Under the pieces are notes generated by a model. It was not told where the DNA came from. It ran no database searches and was given only the letters and a program-made list of their open reading frames with translations. DNA of 64,000 nucleotides from Candidatus Obscuribacterales bacterium (GTDB lineage: Bacteria > Cyanobacteriota > Vampirovibrionia > Obscuribacterales > Obscuribacteraceae): NCBI GenBank assembly GCA_021732085.1, contig JAKFVQ010000003.1:62001-126000 (forward strand), read 5' to 3'. Every line of letters begins with the position of its first letter. Within the stretch, counting starts at the first letter, position 1. The position numbers and the translations under genes are program-made. Below, one piece after another: positions 28,591 to 37,468 of this stretch.

Positions 28591-30628
28591 GTCTGGTCCG
28601 AAGCTGAGCGTGCCGCTTTGTTAGATCATTGCGACGGTCGCTTGCTTTTAACTGAGAAATAACCTTTTCTGCTTCATCTAGCATCTTTTCAGCACGCTGA
28701 TTATCCTTCATTCTCCGATAGGTTTCTGCAAGAACGAGCTTGTCTTCGGCTCCCAGCTCTGGCATCTTGGCTGTATTTGCAATTCTGTGCAAAGTGTCCA
28801 TGGCAGAGTATGCGTCTTGTTTCTTTCCGCGGAAATAGAGTAAGACTGGATAGTCATCCAGGTCATTGAAATAACTAGGTTCACAGACTTCCTCGGTGTC
28901 CTTTGCCATCTCAAAATAACGTTTTAGGATGTTGAATTGAGCCGCTTCGTTTTTCCGCTCTCTTTCATATTTCGTCAATGCCTGATAGGTCAGAAGCAGC
29001 GCGACAGGGTTGTCGTCCTCCTTGAAGTCCGCCTTATGTACGTATTTCAATGAATCAGGTGACCACTCAACGTCCCTTTCTCTAAGTGCTAGAGCCTCAT
29101 ACCACTTATCGACGGCTACTTTCTCATAACCGATCATCCAAAAAGAGCATCCCAATTCTCGGGCGATGACGCTTGCCTCATATGTCTCATCAGGCACCTG
29201 TTTCCTTGCGTTCATCAGCAATTCAATTCGCTTGCGGTGTATGTCATGGATACGTTCAGGAGATACAGGACCCTGCAATTGCTCCGCTTGCAAGCGGCGT
29301 TCGAGAGCGCGCGCTTTGCCAACGTAGGTTAGGTAGTAGAGATATTTGTCCGGCTTCTTAGCAAGTAAACCCAGAACACGATCATAAGTAGTAATGGCTT
29401 GAGAGCTCGTTTCGAGCTTTTCTCTGGATGTGTCCTTATGCTCAGAGCTATGGTAGAAATTGCGCGCGCGCCAGATCAAATCTTCGATGTTGTTGTTCTG
29501 CAAGAGGGATATTTTTCCCTGGTTTGGGCGGTGTTCATTTTCTCTCTCGTCCGCTTGTCCCTTTGTAAGTCTTTCTCTTGGATTTGAATTTCCAGGTGCA
29601 TCCAAATGAGAGCGTCTGGACCCGACCAAAACTAGCCGCACTTTGTCTTGGAACTGTGGCCAATTATAGAGCCCGGTAAGTGCAATGATGGTGGCCATCG
29701 CTCCTGCTGCAACCAAGGCCGTTAGGATTTTTGCAACGTAATGGTTTTCTTCTGTTCCGGGAATGGTTAAGGGACCTGGGACTCGTTCGTTGAGCGCATG
29801 CTGAAACTCAAGTACGGTTTGATATCGGTGACTGGGTTCCTTTTCCAAGCACCTCCGGATAACTCCATCCAAATGCTTTAAATTGAAATGCGAGTCTGCA
29901 GGCAGCACCAAATTCGGTGGCGCCGTATTTTGATGATGATACATAACCGCCAGGTCGCTCTCGGCATCAAAGGGCAACTTCCCGCTTGCGCAAAGGAACA
30001 ATAGGATTCCGAGAGTGTAGATATCAGATCGAGAATCAACTGGTTTGTTGCTTGCTTGCTCGGGACTCATATAGGCGGGGCTTCCAACAATCATCCGAGT
30101 CGCGGTTTTATCCTGCGGGCTGGCGGAGATAAACTTGGCTATACCAAAGTCCAAAATCTTTACCGTGCCCGCATTGGTGATCATGATATTTGATGGCTTC
30201 AGATCGCGATGCACTATCCCTTGTTCGTGGGCATAAGCAAGCGCGTCGAAAACTTGATTGAAAATCGATAAAAGCTGCTCCTTGCCCAAATAACCTGGTG
30301 ACTCGGCTAAAAGTTCTTCCAGCGTTTTTCCTTCAACTAATTCGGTCGCTATAAAAGGAATGTTGCCGTCACACACTCCTGCAGCGAGCGCCTTGACAAT
30401 GTTCTGGTGGTCCAAGCTAGCGATTGCTTTTGCTTCATTCTGAAATCGACGTGCAGAGTCAGGGTCGCCCAAAACGTCCTTCGGAAAGATCTTGAGCGCT
30501 ACTTGCTTTGACAAGACGAGGTGTTCGGCCTCGTAAACGGTTCCTTTGGCTCCCTGTCCGATTTGCCTTACGACCTTATAAACATCCGCGAATAATTGAT
30601 CCTTCTGCAGGGTTGCCGGTTCATTCAT
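28583..30628 (-). CDS. Membrane Ser/Thr protein kinase with C-terminal helical repeats
   Basis: This is 681 residues from ATG 30628. The frame continues upstream into the divergent gene, but the kinase alignment starts at YKVVRQIGQGAKGTVYEAEH. The PknB-type kinase domain (about residues 15-280) is complete: Gly-rich loop, catalytic Lys in VALKIF, HRDLKPSNIM and DFGIAKF with activation-loop SPAYMSPEQA. One membrane helix (ILTALVAAGAMATIIALTGLYNW, about residue 300) separates it from an external half with TPR-like helices. That half may bind a ligand or partner and control the cytoplasmic kinase. No PASTA repeats are present. It is divergent from the response regulator gene. Confidence 0.92.
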   Translation of the reverse strand: MNEPATLQKDQLFADVYKVVRQIGQGAKGTVYEAEHLVLSKQVALKIFPKDVLGDPDSARRFQNEAKAIASLDHQNIVKALAAGVCDGNIPFIATELVEGKTLEELLAESPGYLGKEQLLSIFNQVFDALAYAHEQGIVHRDLKPSNIMITNAGTVKILDFGIAKFISASPQDKTATRMIVGSPAYMSPEQASNKPVDSRSDIYTLGILLFLCASGKLPFDAESDLAVMYHHQNTAPPNLVLPADSHFNLKHLDGVIRRCLEKEPSHRYQTVLEFQHALNERVPGPLTIPGTEENHYVAKILTALVAAGAMATIIALTGLYNWPQFQDKVRLVLVGSRRSHLDAPGNSNPRERLTKGQADERENEHRPNQGKISLLQNNNIEDLIWRARNFYHSSEHKDTSREKLETSSQAITTYDRVLGLLAKKPDKYLYYLTYVGKARALERRLQAEQLQGPVSPERIHDIHRKRIELLMNARKQVPDETYEASVIARELGCSFWMIGYEKVAVDKWYEALALRERDVEWSPDSLKYVHKADFKEDDNPVALLLTYQALTKYERERKNEAAQFNILKRYFEMAKDTEEVCEPSYFNDLDDYPVLLYFRGKKQDAYSAMDTLHRIANTAKMPELGAEDKLVLAETYRRMKDNQRAEKMLDEAEKVISQLKASDRRNDLTKRHAQLRTRLI

Positions 30629-30705
30629 GTTGCCTACCCTGCAGTTCTTCCAAGTTTTCCCCGCTGCTGATATCCTAACACCTGTTCGACCGAGGGATAG
30701 ATAAC
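30629..30705. promoter_or_regulatory. Divergent promoter region between kinase and response regulator
   Basis: These 77 bases separate the starts of two signalling genes and must hold promoters for both. GATATCCTAACACC upstream of the regulator includes a TATCCT -10-like box. A short palindrome (CTGCAG) lies near the kinase start. No clear operator was identified. Confidence 0.4.
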
Positions 30706-31374
30706 ATGGCAAGAGTTCTCCTAGTCGAGGACGACAAAGATTTGGCGCAAGTCATTGATGAGCTGATGAAGTCGGAGAATCACATCCTGAAAACTGTTCA
30801 CGATGGGATTGAGGGTGAAAAGTGCATAGCCGAAGACAGCTTCGATTTAATGATTCTAGATTGGAATTTACCAGGCAAAACTGGCATCGAGCTGTGCGCC
30901 GAATTTCGAAAGAACGGGGGCAAAACGCCGGTCTTAATGATGACCGGAAAGGGCGATGTCAACGACAAGGAACTAGGTCTTGATTCTGGCGCTGATGACT
31001 ATGTCACCAAGCCATTTGAAATGCGAGAATTGGCGGCGCGCGTTCGCGCCCTTTTACGCAGGCGTGTCATTGAGACCAAGAGCAGTGTGATCAGTTCCGG
31101 AAATATTTCAATTGATCCCACTCGGCATAAAGCCTATGTCGGAGGCGAAGAAGTGAAGTTATTGCCGAAGGAATTCGCTCTGTTGGAATTTTTTATGCGC
31201 AATCCATTGCATGTGTTTTCGAGCGAGCAATTGATGAATCAAGTTTGGAAGAGTGAAGCCGATGCGTCAGACCAGGTTGTGAGGCAGTGCCTAATGCGCC
31301 TTCGCAAGAAGGTGGATCGCGATGGTGACGTGATTAAAACAGTACATGGCGTCGGCTATAAGTGGGAGCCATAG
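30706..31374 (+). CDS. OmpR/PhoB-family response regulator
   Basis: This is 222 residues. The receiver domain (1-120) has the acidic pair VEDDKD, the phospho-acceptor Asp in LMILDWNLPG, the conserved Thr in MMTGKG and Lys in TKPFEM. A winged-helix DNA-binding domain follows (LLPKEFALLEFFMRNPLHVFS ... RQCLMRLRKKVDRDGDVIKTVHGVGYKW). No histidine kinase gene is adjacent, so it is an orphan; the divergent Ser/Thr kinase is a possible cross-regulator. The aldehyde dehydrogenase gene follows 10 bases downstream on the same strand. Confidence 0.95.
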   Translation: MARVLLVEDDKDLAQVIDELMKSENHILKTVHDGIEGEKCIAEDSFDLMILDWNLPGKTGIELCAEFRKNGGKTPVLMMTGKGDVNDKELGLDSGADDYVTKPFEMRELAARVRALLRRRVIETKSSVISSGNISIDPTRHKAYVGGEEVKLLPKEFALLEFFMRNPLHVFSSEQLMNQVWKSEADASDQVVRQCLMRLRKKVDRDGDVIKTVHGVGYKWEP

Positions 31375-31384
31375 GAGGAGAGCT

Positions 31385-32854
31385 ATGCGATCGCATTTTA
31401 TCAACGGTGAATTTTTACGGGGAAAATCATCCGAAGAAATCGAAGTAAGAAATCCGGCGAATGAATCAGTAATTGACACAGTTCTTCGCGGTACAGCGGA
31501 GGATTCTCGCCTCGCGGTTGAGGCCGCTAAAAAGGCTTTTGATGTGTGGCGTAAAACATCGGCAAATGTTCGCGCAACGATGTTGCATGAAGCTGCTGCC
31601 AAAATGCGAGCGCATCAGGAACACATCGTAAAGTTGCTGACACTGGAAGAAGGCAAGCCTGTTCCGGAAAATGAGGAAGAGTTCGAATGGCTCTGCACTA
31701 CGTTTGATTACTACGCGGAGTTGGGCCGCCATGAGAGAGGACGAGTACTTCCGTCAGGTGAATATTCGCAACTTAATATGGTGATCAAGGAACCATATGG
31801 TGTTGTTGGATGTATCGTGCCGTGGAATTATCCGCTACTCTTGCTCGCTTGGAAGATGGCTCCGGCACTTGCTGCGGGCAATACTATCGTAATCAAGCCA
31901 AGTGAATTGACGCCGCTTTCGACGATGTATTTGGCTGAGCATTGTTGGGATCATTTTCCTCCGGGTGTCATAAACATCGTCAATGGATTTGGGAAGGAAG
32001 TTGCTGAACCGTTGGTTCTAGACAAGGATGTTCCGGTGATTGCGTTCACTGGAAGTCTGGGCACTGGACAACGAATTGCAAGTCTTGCTGCACCGATGAT
32101 GAAAAAATTGCACCTTGAGCTTGGCGGCAAGGATGCATTCGTCATCGCTGATGATGCGGATCCTGAACTGGCTGCGCGCGCTCTGGCGTATGCGGGGCTG
32201 ACGAATTGCGGTCAGGTGTGCACCTCAACTGAGCGGATTTATTTGCCGCGCAAGCGCGCATCCGAATTCACCGAAGCACTTGTAGCGCACGTCAAGTCGC
32301 TTCGCATCGGTGATGGATTAGAAACTAATACGGATATAGGTCCGATGATCGGCGATTCCTACCGAGCGAAGACGGAAGCGCATGTCGCGGATGCCGTTGC
32401 TGCCGGTGCCAAAGTCTTATCCGGTGGCAAGCGCCCAGGGCACCTATCCAAAGGCTTCTTCTATGAACCTACAATCCTCGGAAACGTCACACATAATATG
32501 GTCGTGATGCGAGAAGAGACTTTCGGACCCGTTCTTCCACTAATGGAATATGACAGCTTTGAACAAGCTATCCAATACACGAATGATTGCGAATTCGGGC
32601 TTGGTGCCTGCTTGTTGACCACGGATTCGTACAAAGCGAAAATGTTCTTCGAGGAAGTTAAAGCCGGGACGATCTGGATCAACGATCCGCTCACGGATAA
32701 CTATGCAGGACCGTTTGGTGGCATGAAATACTCTGGCGGCGCGCGCGAACTCGGTCAGGAAGGATTGGATGAGTTCCGCGAAACAAAGCACGTCCATTGG
32801 GAATTCTCAACTAAAGGAAAATCCTGGTGGTATCCTTACGGTAACAGCAATTAA
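31385..32854 (+). CDS. Aldehyde dehydrogenase (NAD(P)-dependent, betaine-aldehyde-dehydrogenase-like)
   Basis: This is 489 residues from ATG 31385, with GGAGGAG directly upstream overlapping the end of the regulator gene. It is a complete ALDH. Motifs include the substrate-orienting Asn in VPWNYPLLL, the cofactor site FTGSLGTGQRI, the general-base Glu in LELGGKDAFV and the nucleophile Cys in NCGQVCTSTER. The EETFGPVLP and FGGMKYSGGARELG motifs follow. ALDHs oxidise aldehydes to acids. The sequence is closest in style to betaine aldehyde or succinate semialdehyde dehydrogenases, but the substrate cannot be fixed from sequence. Close spacing suggests co-transcription with the response regulator gene. 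Confidence 0.93.
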   Translation: MRSHFINGEFLRGKSSEEIEVRNPANESVIDTVLRGTAEDSRLAVEAAKKAFDVWRKTSANVRATMLHEAAAKMRAHQEHIVKLLTLEEGKPVPENEEEFEWLCTTFDYYAELGRHERGRVLPSGEYSQLNMVIKEPYGVVGCIVPWNYPLLLLAWKMAPALAAGNTIVIKPSELTPLSTMYLAEHCWDHFPPGVINIVNGFGKEVAEPLVLDKDVPVIAFTGSLGTGQRIASLAAPMMKKLHLELGGKDAFVIADDADPELAARALAYAGLTNCGQVCTSTERIYLPRKRASEFTEALVAHVKSLRIGDGLETNTDIGPMIGDSYRAKTEAHVADAVAAGAKVLSGGKRPGHLSKGFFYEPTILGNVTHNMVVMREETFGPVLPLMEYDSFEQAIQYTNDCEFGLGACLLTTDSYKAKMFFEEVKAGTIWINDPLTDNYAGPFGGMKYSGGARELGQEGLDEFRETKHVHWEFSTKGKSWWYPYGNSN

Positions 32855-32907
32855 TTGCTGCTGCTTAGCAGCTGCGTTCGTCATTCGCCTGACGCTCTAT
32901 TTGATTG

Positions 32908-34095
32908 TCATTTCCCGGATTGGGTTCCTTTGGACTTAATAACGCCGTCGTCAATTGCGGGGCGTGAAGCCGAGGCCGTGCCGTCTTCTAACAATTGCCT
33001 CAGTAGTTTCTCATCCAGATAGTGATCCTTGAAACGAATTATTCCTTTCTTGTCGATCAAATAAATCGTCGGCCAACTTGAGACGTTCCACTTGCTGGCG
33101 ATAGGACCTTGAGGATCACCGCCGTCGAAGAAGCATGGCCAGGTGACCCTCTTGTTATTAATAAGAGTTCGGAGCTTGTCTTGTGGATCCGAATTGACTC
33201 CAACAATTGCAAATGGTTTGTTCTTCAGTTCATTCACGAGCGACCGCTCATGTGGGAGCATCTCCCTGCAAGGCCCTCACCAGAAGCCGAAGAAATCGAG
33301 CATGATGACCTTGCCTGCAAAGTCACTGAGTTTGAACTGTTTACCAATTACATCCGTGCCCTGAATATCAGGAGCCTTCTTTCCGACAAGCAGGTTCCGA
33401 AGTTCGAATAAATGCGAGTTGGCCGCCTCTTCCAGAGTTCTCACGCTATTCTTGCGCTCGGGGATATCTTTGCCGTTGCGTGCTACTTCCTCAAATAATC
33501 TAATTGCTTCGACTGATGCATTTTCTTCAGCAAACATTTTTGCAAGTGAGAACGTCGCAGTGGTTTTCAGCGTCTTGTTCGGCTGCTGGGCAATGTATGC
33601 CTTGAGCAGGTCTTTAACTTCTGGAATTCGTGTGAACCACAAAAATGTGATTGCATCATCCATTGTCTTTGAACGGAGGTGGTATTTCTTTAGTATGCCG
33701 ATGGCGTCATGCGCTTGCGCAGGATTCTCGGCTGCTGTGACAAGCCAGAGGGCAGCCGTGCCAGCACCAGGATCCTTTGGAGCGCTCTTCATCAGCGTAG
33801 TCATTCGCGGAACGTACTTCGTCATTGTTGGAGACAGCGGAAGTAGTTTGCTTTCTTCTGCTTTTGACTTACATGCTCGCATCTTTCGGATCCAGGCTTC
33901 ATTTTCAGCACTGTATTTTTTCTGAATGCTCTCCACTTGGGATTCGATACTGGTTTTGGTGCTCGCATCAGAAAGCTGTATGGAACTGTTCAACAGGCTG
34001 AAAAGGAGCGCGACCAGCGCCACGCTTTTCGACAATTTGTGAGTCCTCTTAACAGCAACTATTCCATTCGCCACGTGCTTCACTGTTTTCCTCAT
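32908..34095 (-). CDS. TlpA/ResA-like thioredoxin-fold protein with in-frame TGA at the redox motif (candidate selenoprotein)
   Basis: The frame from ATG 34095 runs 272 codons to a TGA at 33279-33277, then continues without another stop for 122 codons to 32908, giving 395 residues if TGA is read. The N-terminus is a Sec signal or anchor (SVALVALLFSLLNSSIQL), followed by a helical region of about 200 residues and a thioredoxin-like domain. Around the TGA the protein reads DFFGFW-[TGA]-GPCREMLPHERSL, so TGA replaces the first Cys of the W-C-G-P-C redox motif. The distal part keeps the fold (IVGVNSDPQDK, cis-Pro in SSWPTIYLID). A hairpin with a GGUC loop follows the TGA. I infer selenocysteine; a nonsense mutation is the alternative. 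The ATG overlaps the amine oxidase stop codon (ATGA), so the genes are coupled. Confidence 0.8.
33235..33252 (-). promoter_or_regulatory. Candidate bacterial SECIS hairpin
   Basis: In the mRNA sense, CAUGAGC and GCUCGUG form a 7-bp stem (one G-U pair) closing the tetraloop GGUC. The loop starts 31 nt after the UGA. The E. coli fdhF SECIS apical loop also contains GGUC; known bacterial SECIS loops lie roughly 16-37 nt after UGA with a G at the first or second loop position. A second small hairpin (GGGAG-AUG-CUCCC) lies between the UGA and this one. The hairpin is in coding sequence, as is normal in bacteria. Confidence 0.6.
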
Positions 34096-35702
34096 GGCAC
34101 GATCATCGAAATTGATTTGGTTTTACTCAATGCGCGTTGTGCTGAGAGTCTGCCTCCGCGGATTGCCGATTCGACTGCGGGCCAGCCCCAGACGGAGCTG
34201 TGTGCTAGTGAGTATGGTGCGTCTGGCAAGTTTTGTAATCCAGCCAGGCGAGCAAAATATCCTGGTCCGATGATCGCTAGGGCATGCCCCCATCGAGTAA
34301 GGGTCACCTCTTCTATTTGTGTGAGCGCACCGGGGATGAGCTTGTCTAATTGCGTTGTGATGGATGACGCAATTTTGGGAGCGTCGCCTTGCATCAAGAT
34401 CATTCTGCCTTCAGATCCAGCTGAATATGGTTGGTAGATGGTCAGAACTGACCCCATAGAAGGATTGTAAGTGTTCGTTTTCATATAAGGCGTTTCAGCC
34501 ACGGTTATGTCTGCGAAGCTATAGGGCGGTCCTGCAAAGCAATCGTAGCTTCCGTTAAAGAGCTTCTCTTTCATGCAGACGTTAGCGACTAGATAGGAAC
34601 CGAATCGGAATGACATCAGTTTTGCTTTAGTTTCATCCGGTATGTGTTTCAGTTGGCGCGACGCTACCAAAGGGGATGTCGCCACGATTACGTGCTTGCA
34701 ATCCACCCTGTGAGCGGTACCATCGGCGGTTGTATACAAAATTGATGCCCCACCGTCTTTCATTTCAATGTTCCAGACAAAACAATTCTTGATACATCTA
34801 TTTGTACCTGCTGCCTCGACCTTCTTCGCTAATCCGCGTGCGATGGCAGGGTTGCCGCCTTTGAAGACGTGGGTTGTATGAACGAGGTCAGCCAATAATC
34901 CGTATCCAGCAAGACCGGAGAGTTGCTGCAAGTTTCCATTGAGCGATGATTTGCAGAATGAATCGATGAGCTGGATGAATTCTTTGCTATAGCCCTGCAA
35001 GCATTGCGCCATCAGTGTTTGATCCAGCTTGTTCAGTGCTTCCGTATTCAGTTTCTCCGGTTCCATCTCAGGCGGGAGCGCATCCCAAACTGGCTTACAC
35101 TCATCTAAGAGCTTTTTGAATTCTTTGTGCAAGGATTTGCTGCCATCACCTTCGGTGCCCACCAACCATTCGTTATTCCAGCGGAACGAGTTTCGATCAG
35201 CAGTTAGAGGAACCGGCTCTATGCCGATGGCTGAATAGAGTTCGCCGTAAATATCATCAATGGGTCCGCAATAAGCCGCACCATAAGAGTAGTCTATGCC
35301 GTGATAGGAGCTTCCGCGCGCATGCCCTCCGAGATCAGCGTATTGTTCCAGGAGTAAAAAGTGGTGGTCCTTAAGCTGATAAGCAGCCGTCAGCCCGGAG
35401 ACGCCGCCGCCAACAATCACAAAGTCGATTGTCTTTTCTGCCTTTGCTGGAAATTTCGGCAAGTCATTAAGCCGAAGCCTGTGGCCGATTGTGAAATTGT
35501 CACCTGTCCAGGGCTTTAGTTTGTAGCTGCTTGCTTGTCCTGGTGCTTTAACCGGGGCTTTAGGAGCCACGGGATTCTTCTTAGCTCCTGGCTTTTTAAC
35601 AGGCGCCGCCAGAACTTGCTCATCTAAGAAGTATTGACAACCGAGTATTAAGCCCAGTTTCTTCAAGAACTCTCGTCTCGATTTGCTGTCCTGGTCTTGC
35701 AT
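34092..35702 (-). CDS. Tat-exported flavin amine oxidase family protein
   Basis: This is 536 residues from ATG 35702. The N-terminus has a twin-arginine signal (SRREFLKKLGLIL), implying export as a folded, FAD-loaded protein. A Lys/Pro/Ala-rich linker follows. The FAD-binding Rossmann motif is VIVGGGVSGLTAAYQL, ending with the acidic residue in LLLEQYADLGGHARG. A second conserved segment near the C-terminus (TRWGHALAIIGPGYF and on) suits amine oxidase or protoporphyrinogen-oxidase-like enzymes. The substrate is unknown. The gene overlaps the start of the redoxin gene by 4 bases, so both exported redox proteins are made together. Confidence 0.85.
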   Translation of the reverse strand: MQDQDSKSRREFLKKLGLILGCQYFLDEQVLAAPVKKPGAKKNPVAPKAPVKAPGQASSYKLKPWTGDNFTIGHRLRLNDLPKFPAKAEKTIDFVIVGGGVSGLTAAYQLKDHHFLLLEQYADLGGHARGSSYHGIDYSYGAAYCGPIDDIYGELYSAIGIEPVPLTADRNSFRWNNEWLVGTEGDGSKSLHKEFKKLLDECKPVWDALPPEMEPEKLNTEALNKLDQTLMAQCLQGYSKEFIQLIDSFCKSSLNGNLQQLSGLAGYGLLADLVHTTHVFKGGNPAIARGLAKKVEAAGTNRCIKNCFVWNIEMKDGGASILYTTADGTAHRVDCKHVIVATSPLVASRQLKHIPDETKAKLMSFRFGSYLVANVCMKEKLFNGSYDCFAGPPYSFADITVAETPYMKTNTYNPSMGSVLTIYQPYSAGSEGRMILMQGDAPKIASSITTQLDKLIPGALTQIEEVTLTRWGHALAIIGPGYFARLAGLQNLPDAPYSLAHSSVWGWPAVESAIRGGRLSAQRALSKTKSISMIVP

Positions 35703-35914
35703 TATCCCTCCTAGATCAACTTTGCATCCCGGTCTTCGCTCGCCTTGAAGGCGATGATCGGAAGATCATACAGGACATTCTAATTATTATTGGTGGATGG
35801 AATTCTAAGCTGGAAACCGGGCGGTAAAATGCTCTGGCTGACCGGCTTAGCGGAGGATGCGGAGACGCAGATTGCGGCGGGAGCATCTGGAGCGTTTCAT
35901 TAAAGGTGCACAGG

Positions 35915-37468
35915 ATGGTTACTGAGTTGAAAATGGTTGATGACAAGACTGAGAAATTACTCAAGAAAGAAAGCGAAATAAAGAAGGGCGGAGCGGAGAA
36001 GTATCACAAGAAGAACGCCGAAGACGGCAAGTTGTTCGCTCGTGAGCGCCTACGCCTTTTGCTTGATGCAGGTGTCGAAATTGAAGATGGTTTGCACGCA
36101 AACTGCCGTGAAGCCGATCTGCCTGCAGATGGCGTTGTCACCGGTGTCGGCAAGGTTAATGGGCGCACGATTTGCTTTATGGCAAACGACTCAACTGTTA
36201 AAGCTGGCTCCTGGGGCTGGCGGACTGTAGAAAAGATTATCCGCATTCAAGAAACGGCTATGAAGATGCGAGTGCCGCTGGTCTATCTCGTGGACTCAGC
36301 AGGTGCACGCATCACTGACCAGATTGAGATGTTTCCGGGACGCCGTGGCGCCGGTAAAATCTTCTACAACCAGGTTCAAATGTCCGGATTCGTCCCACAG
36401 ATTTGCTTACTGTTCGGACCATCTGCCGCTGGCGGTGCCTACATCCCTGCATTTTGCGACATCGTCGTCATGAACGAAGGAAGAGCCTCAATGTACCTGG
36501 GCTCTCCGCGGATGGCTGAAATGGTCATTGGTGAAAAGGTCACCTTGGAAGAGATGGGTGGTGCTCGCATGCACTGTTCAGTCAGTGGATGTGGTGACAT
36601 TCTCGTCAATACCGAAGAAGATGCGATCAAGCTTTGCCGCGATTACCTCGCTTTGATGCCCGAAAATTGCGAGCAACAAGCTCCTATCGTTCCAGCTAAA
36701 AAGCCTGTCGCAAGCGATAAAACAATCGAACAAATCGTTCCTGAAAAGGAAAATGTTCCATTCGATATGTACAAGGTGATCGACCAAATCATCGACGAAG
36801 GCAGCTTCTTCGAGATTAAGAAACTGTTTGCCCCTGAGTTGATTACTGGACTTTCCCGCATCGGCGGTCGCGTGGTTGGCATTTTGGCTAATCAGCCAAA
36901 GGTCAAAGGTGGCGTTCTCTTCGGCGATTCGGCCGATAAGGGTGCGCGCTTCATGTGGTTGTGCAACGCCTTCAACATTCCATTGCTGTTCCTTGCTGAT
37001 GTGCCCGGATTCATGATTGGAACTAAGGTCGAGCGCGCCGGAATTATTCGCTCCGGAGCCAAAATGATTTCGGCTGTTTCCTCAGCCGACGTTCCAAAGA
37101 TTTCGGTAGTAATCCGCAAAGCCTACGGTGCTGGTTTGTACGCTATGTGCGGACCGGCGTTTGAACCGGATGCATGCCTGGCTCTGCCAACAGCCTGTAT
37201 CGCCGTAATGGGTCCGGAAGCCGCTGTAAACGCCGTTTTCTACAACAAGATCATGGAAAAGCCAGAGGCTGAAAGACCTGCTTACATTGAGCAGCTCCGA
37301 AACGAGTACAGAGAAGACGTGGACATTTCGCGTCTGGCTTCTGAACTTATCATTGATGGCATGGTTACGGGCAGTCATTTGCGAGATGAGCTGATTAATC
37401 GCTTCTCGTCGCTTGCCGACAAGAAGATCAGCATGCTCAAGAAGAAGCAAGGCGTTCTGCCTGTATAG
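35915..37468 (+). CDS. Acyl-CoA carboxylase, carboxyltransferase beta subunit (PccB/MccB-like)
   Basis: This is 517 residues from ATG 35915, with AAAGG 8 bases upstream; GTG 35906 is in frame. The two crotonase-fold halves are complete: N-half ARERLRLLLDAG, LVDSAGARITDQIEMFPG and FGPSAAGGAYIPAFCD; C-half GSFFEIKKLFAPELITGLSRIGG, KGARFMWLCNAFNIPLLFL-DVPGF and RKAYGAGLYAMCGPAF. These bind biotinyl and acyl-CoA substrates. The subunit moves CO2 from biotin to propionyl-, acetyl- or methylcrotonyl-CoA. The matching biotin-carboxylase/BCCP alpha subunit is not in the window. Specificity is not fixed by what I can see. Confidence 0.92.
   Translation: MVTELKMVDDKTEKLLKKESEIKKGGAEKYHKKNAEDGKLFARERLRLLLDAGVEIEDGLHANCREADLPADGVVTGVGKVNGRTICFMANDSTVKAGSWGWRTVEKIIRIQETAMKMRVPLVYLVDSAGARITDQIEMFPGRRGAGKIFYNQVQMSGFVPQICLLFGPSAAGGAYIPAFCDIVVMNEGRASMYLGSPRMAEMVIGEKVTLEEMGGARMHCSVSGCGDILVNTEEDAIKLCRDYLALMPENCEQQAPIVPAKKPVASDKTIEQIVPEKENVPFDMYKVIDQIIDEGSFFEIKKLFAPELITGLSRIGGRVVGILANQPKVKGGVLFGDSADKGARFMWLCNAFNIPLLFLADVPGFMIGTKVERAGIIRSGAKMISAVSSADVPKISVVIRKAYGAGLYAMCGPAFEPDACLALPTACIAVMGPEAAVNAVFYNKIMEKPEAERPAYIEQLRNEYREDVDISRLASELIIDGMVTGSHLRDELINRFSSLADKKISMLKKKQGVLPV

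Noticed and set aside
33277-33279. UGA recoded genome-wide (as Trp or Gly) to explain the interrupted redoxin
   Set aside because: Several well-supported genes here end in TGA at the expected protein length (RNase HI, rdgB, the 6893 gene, relA/spoT), so UGA is a normal stop codon.
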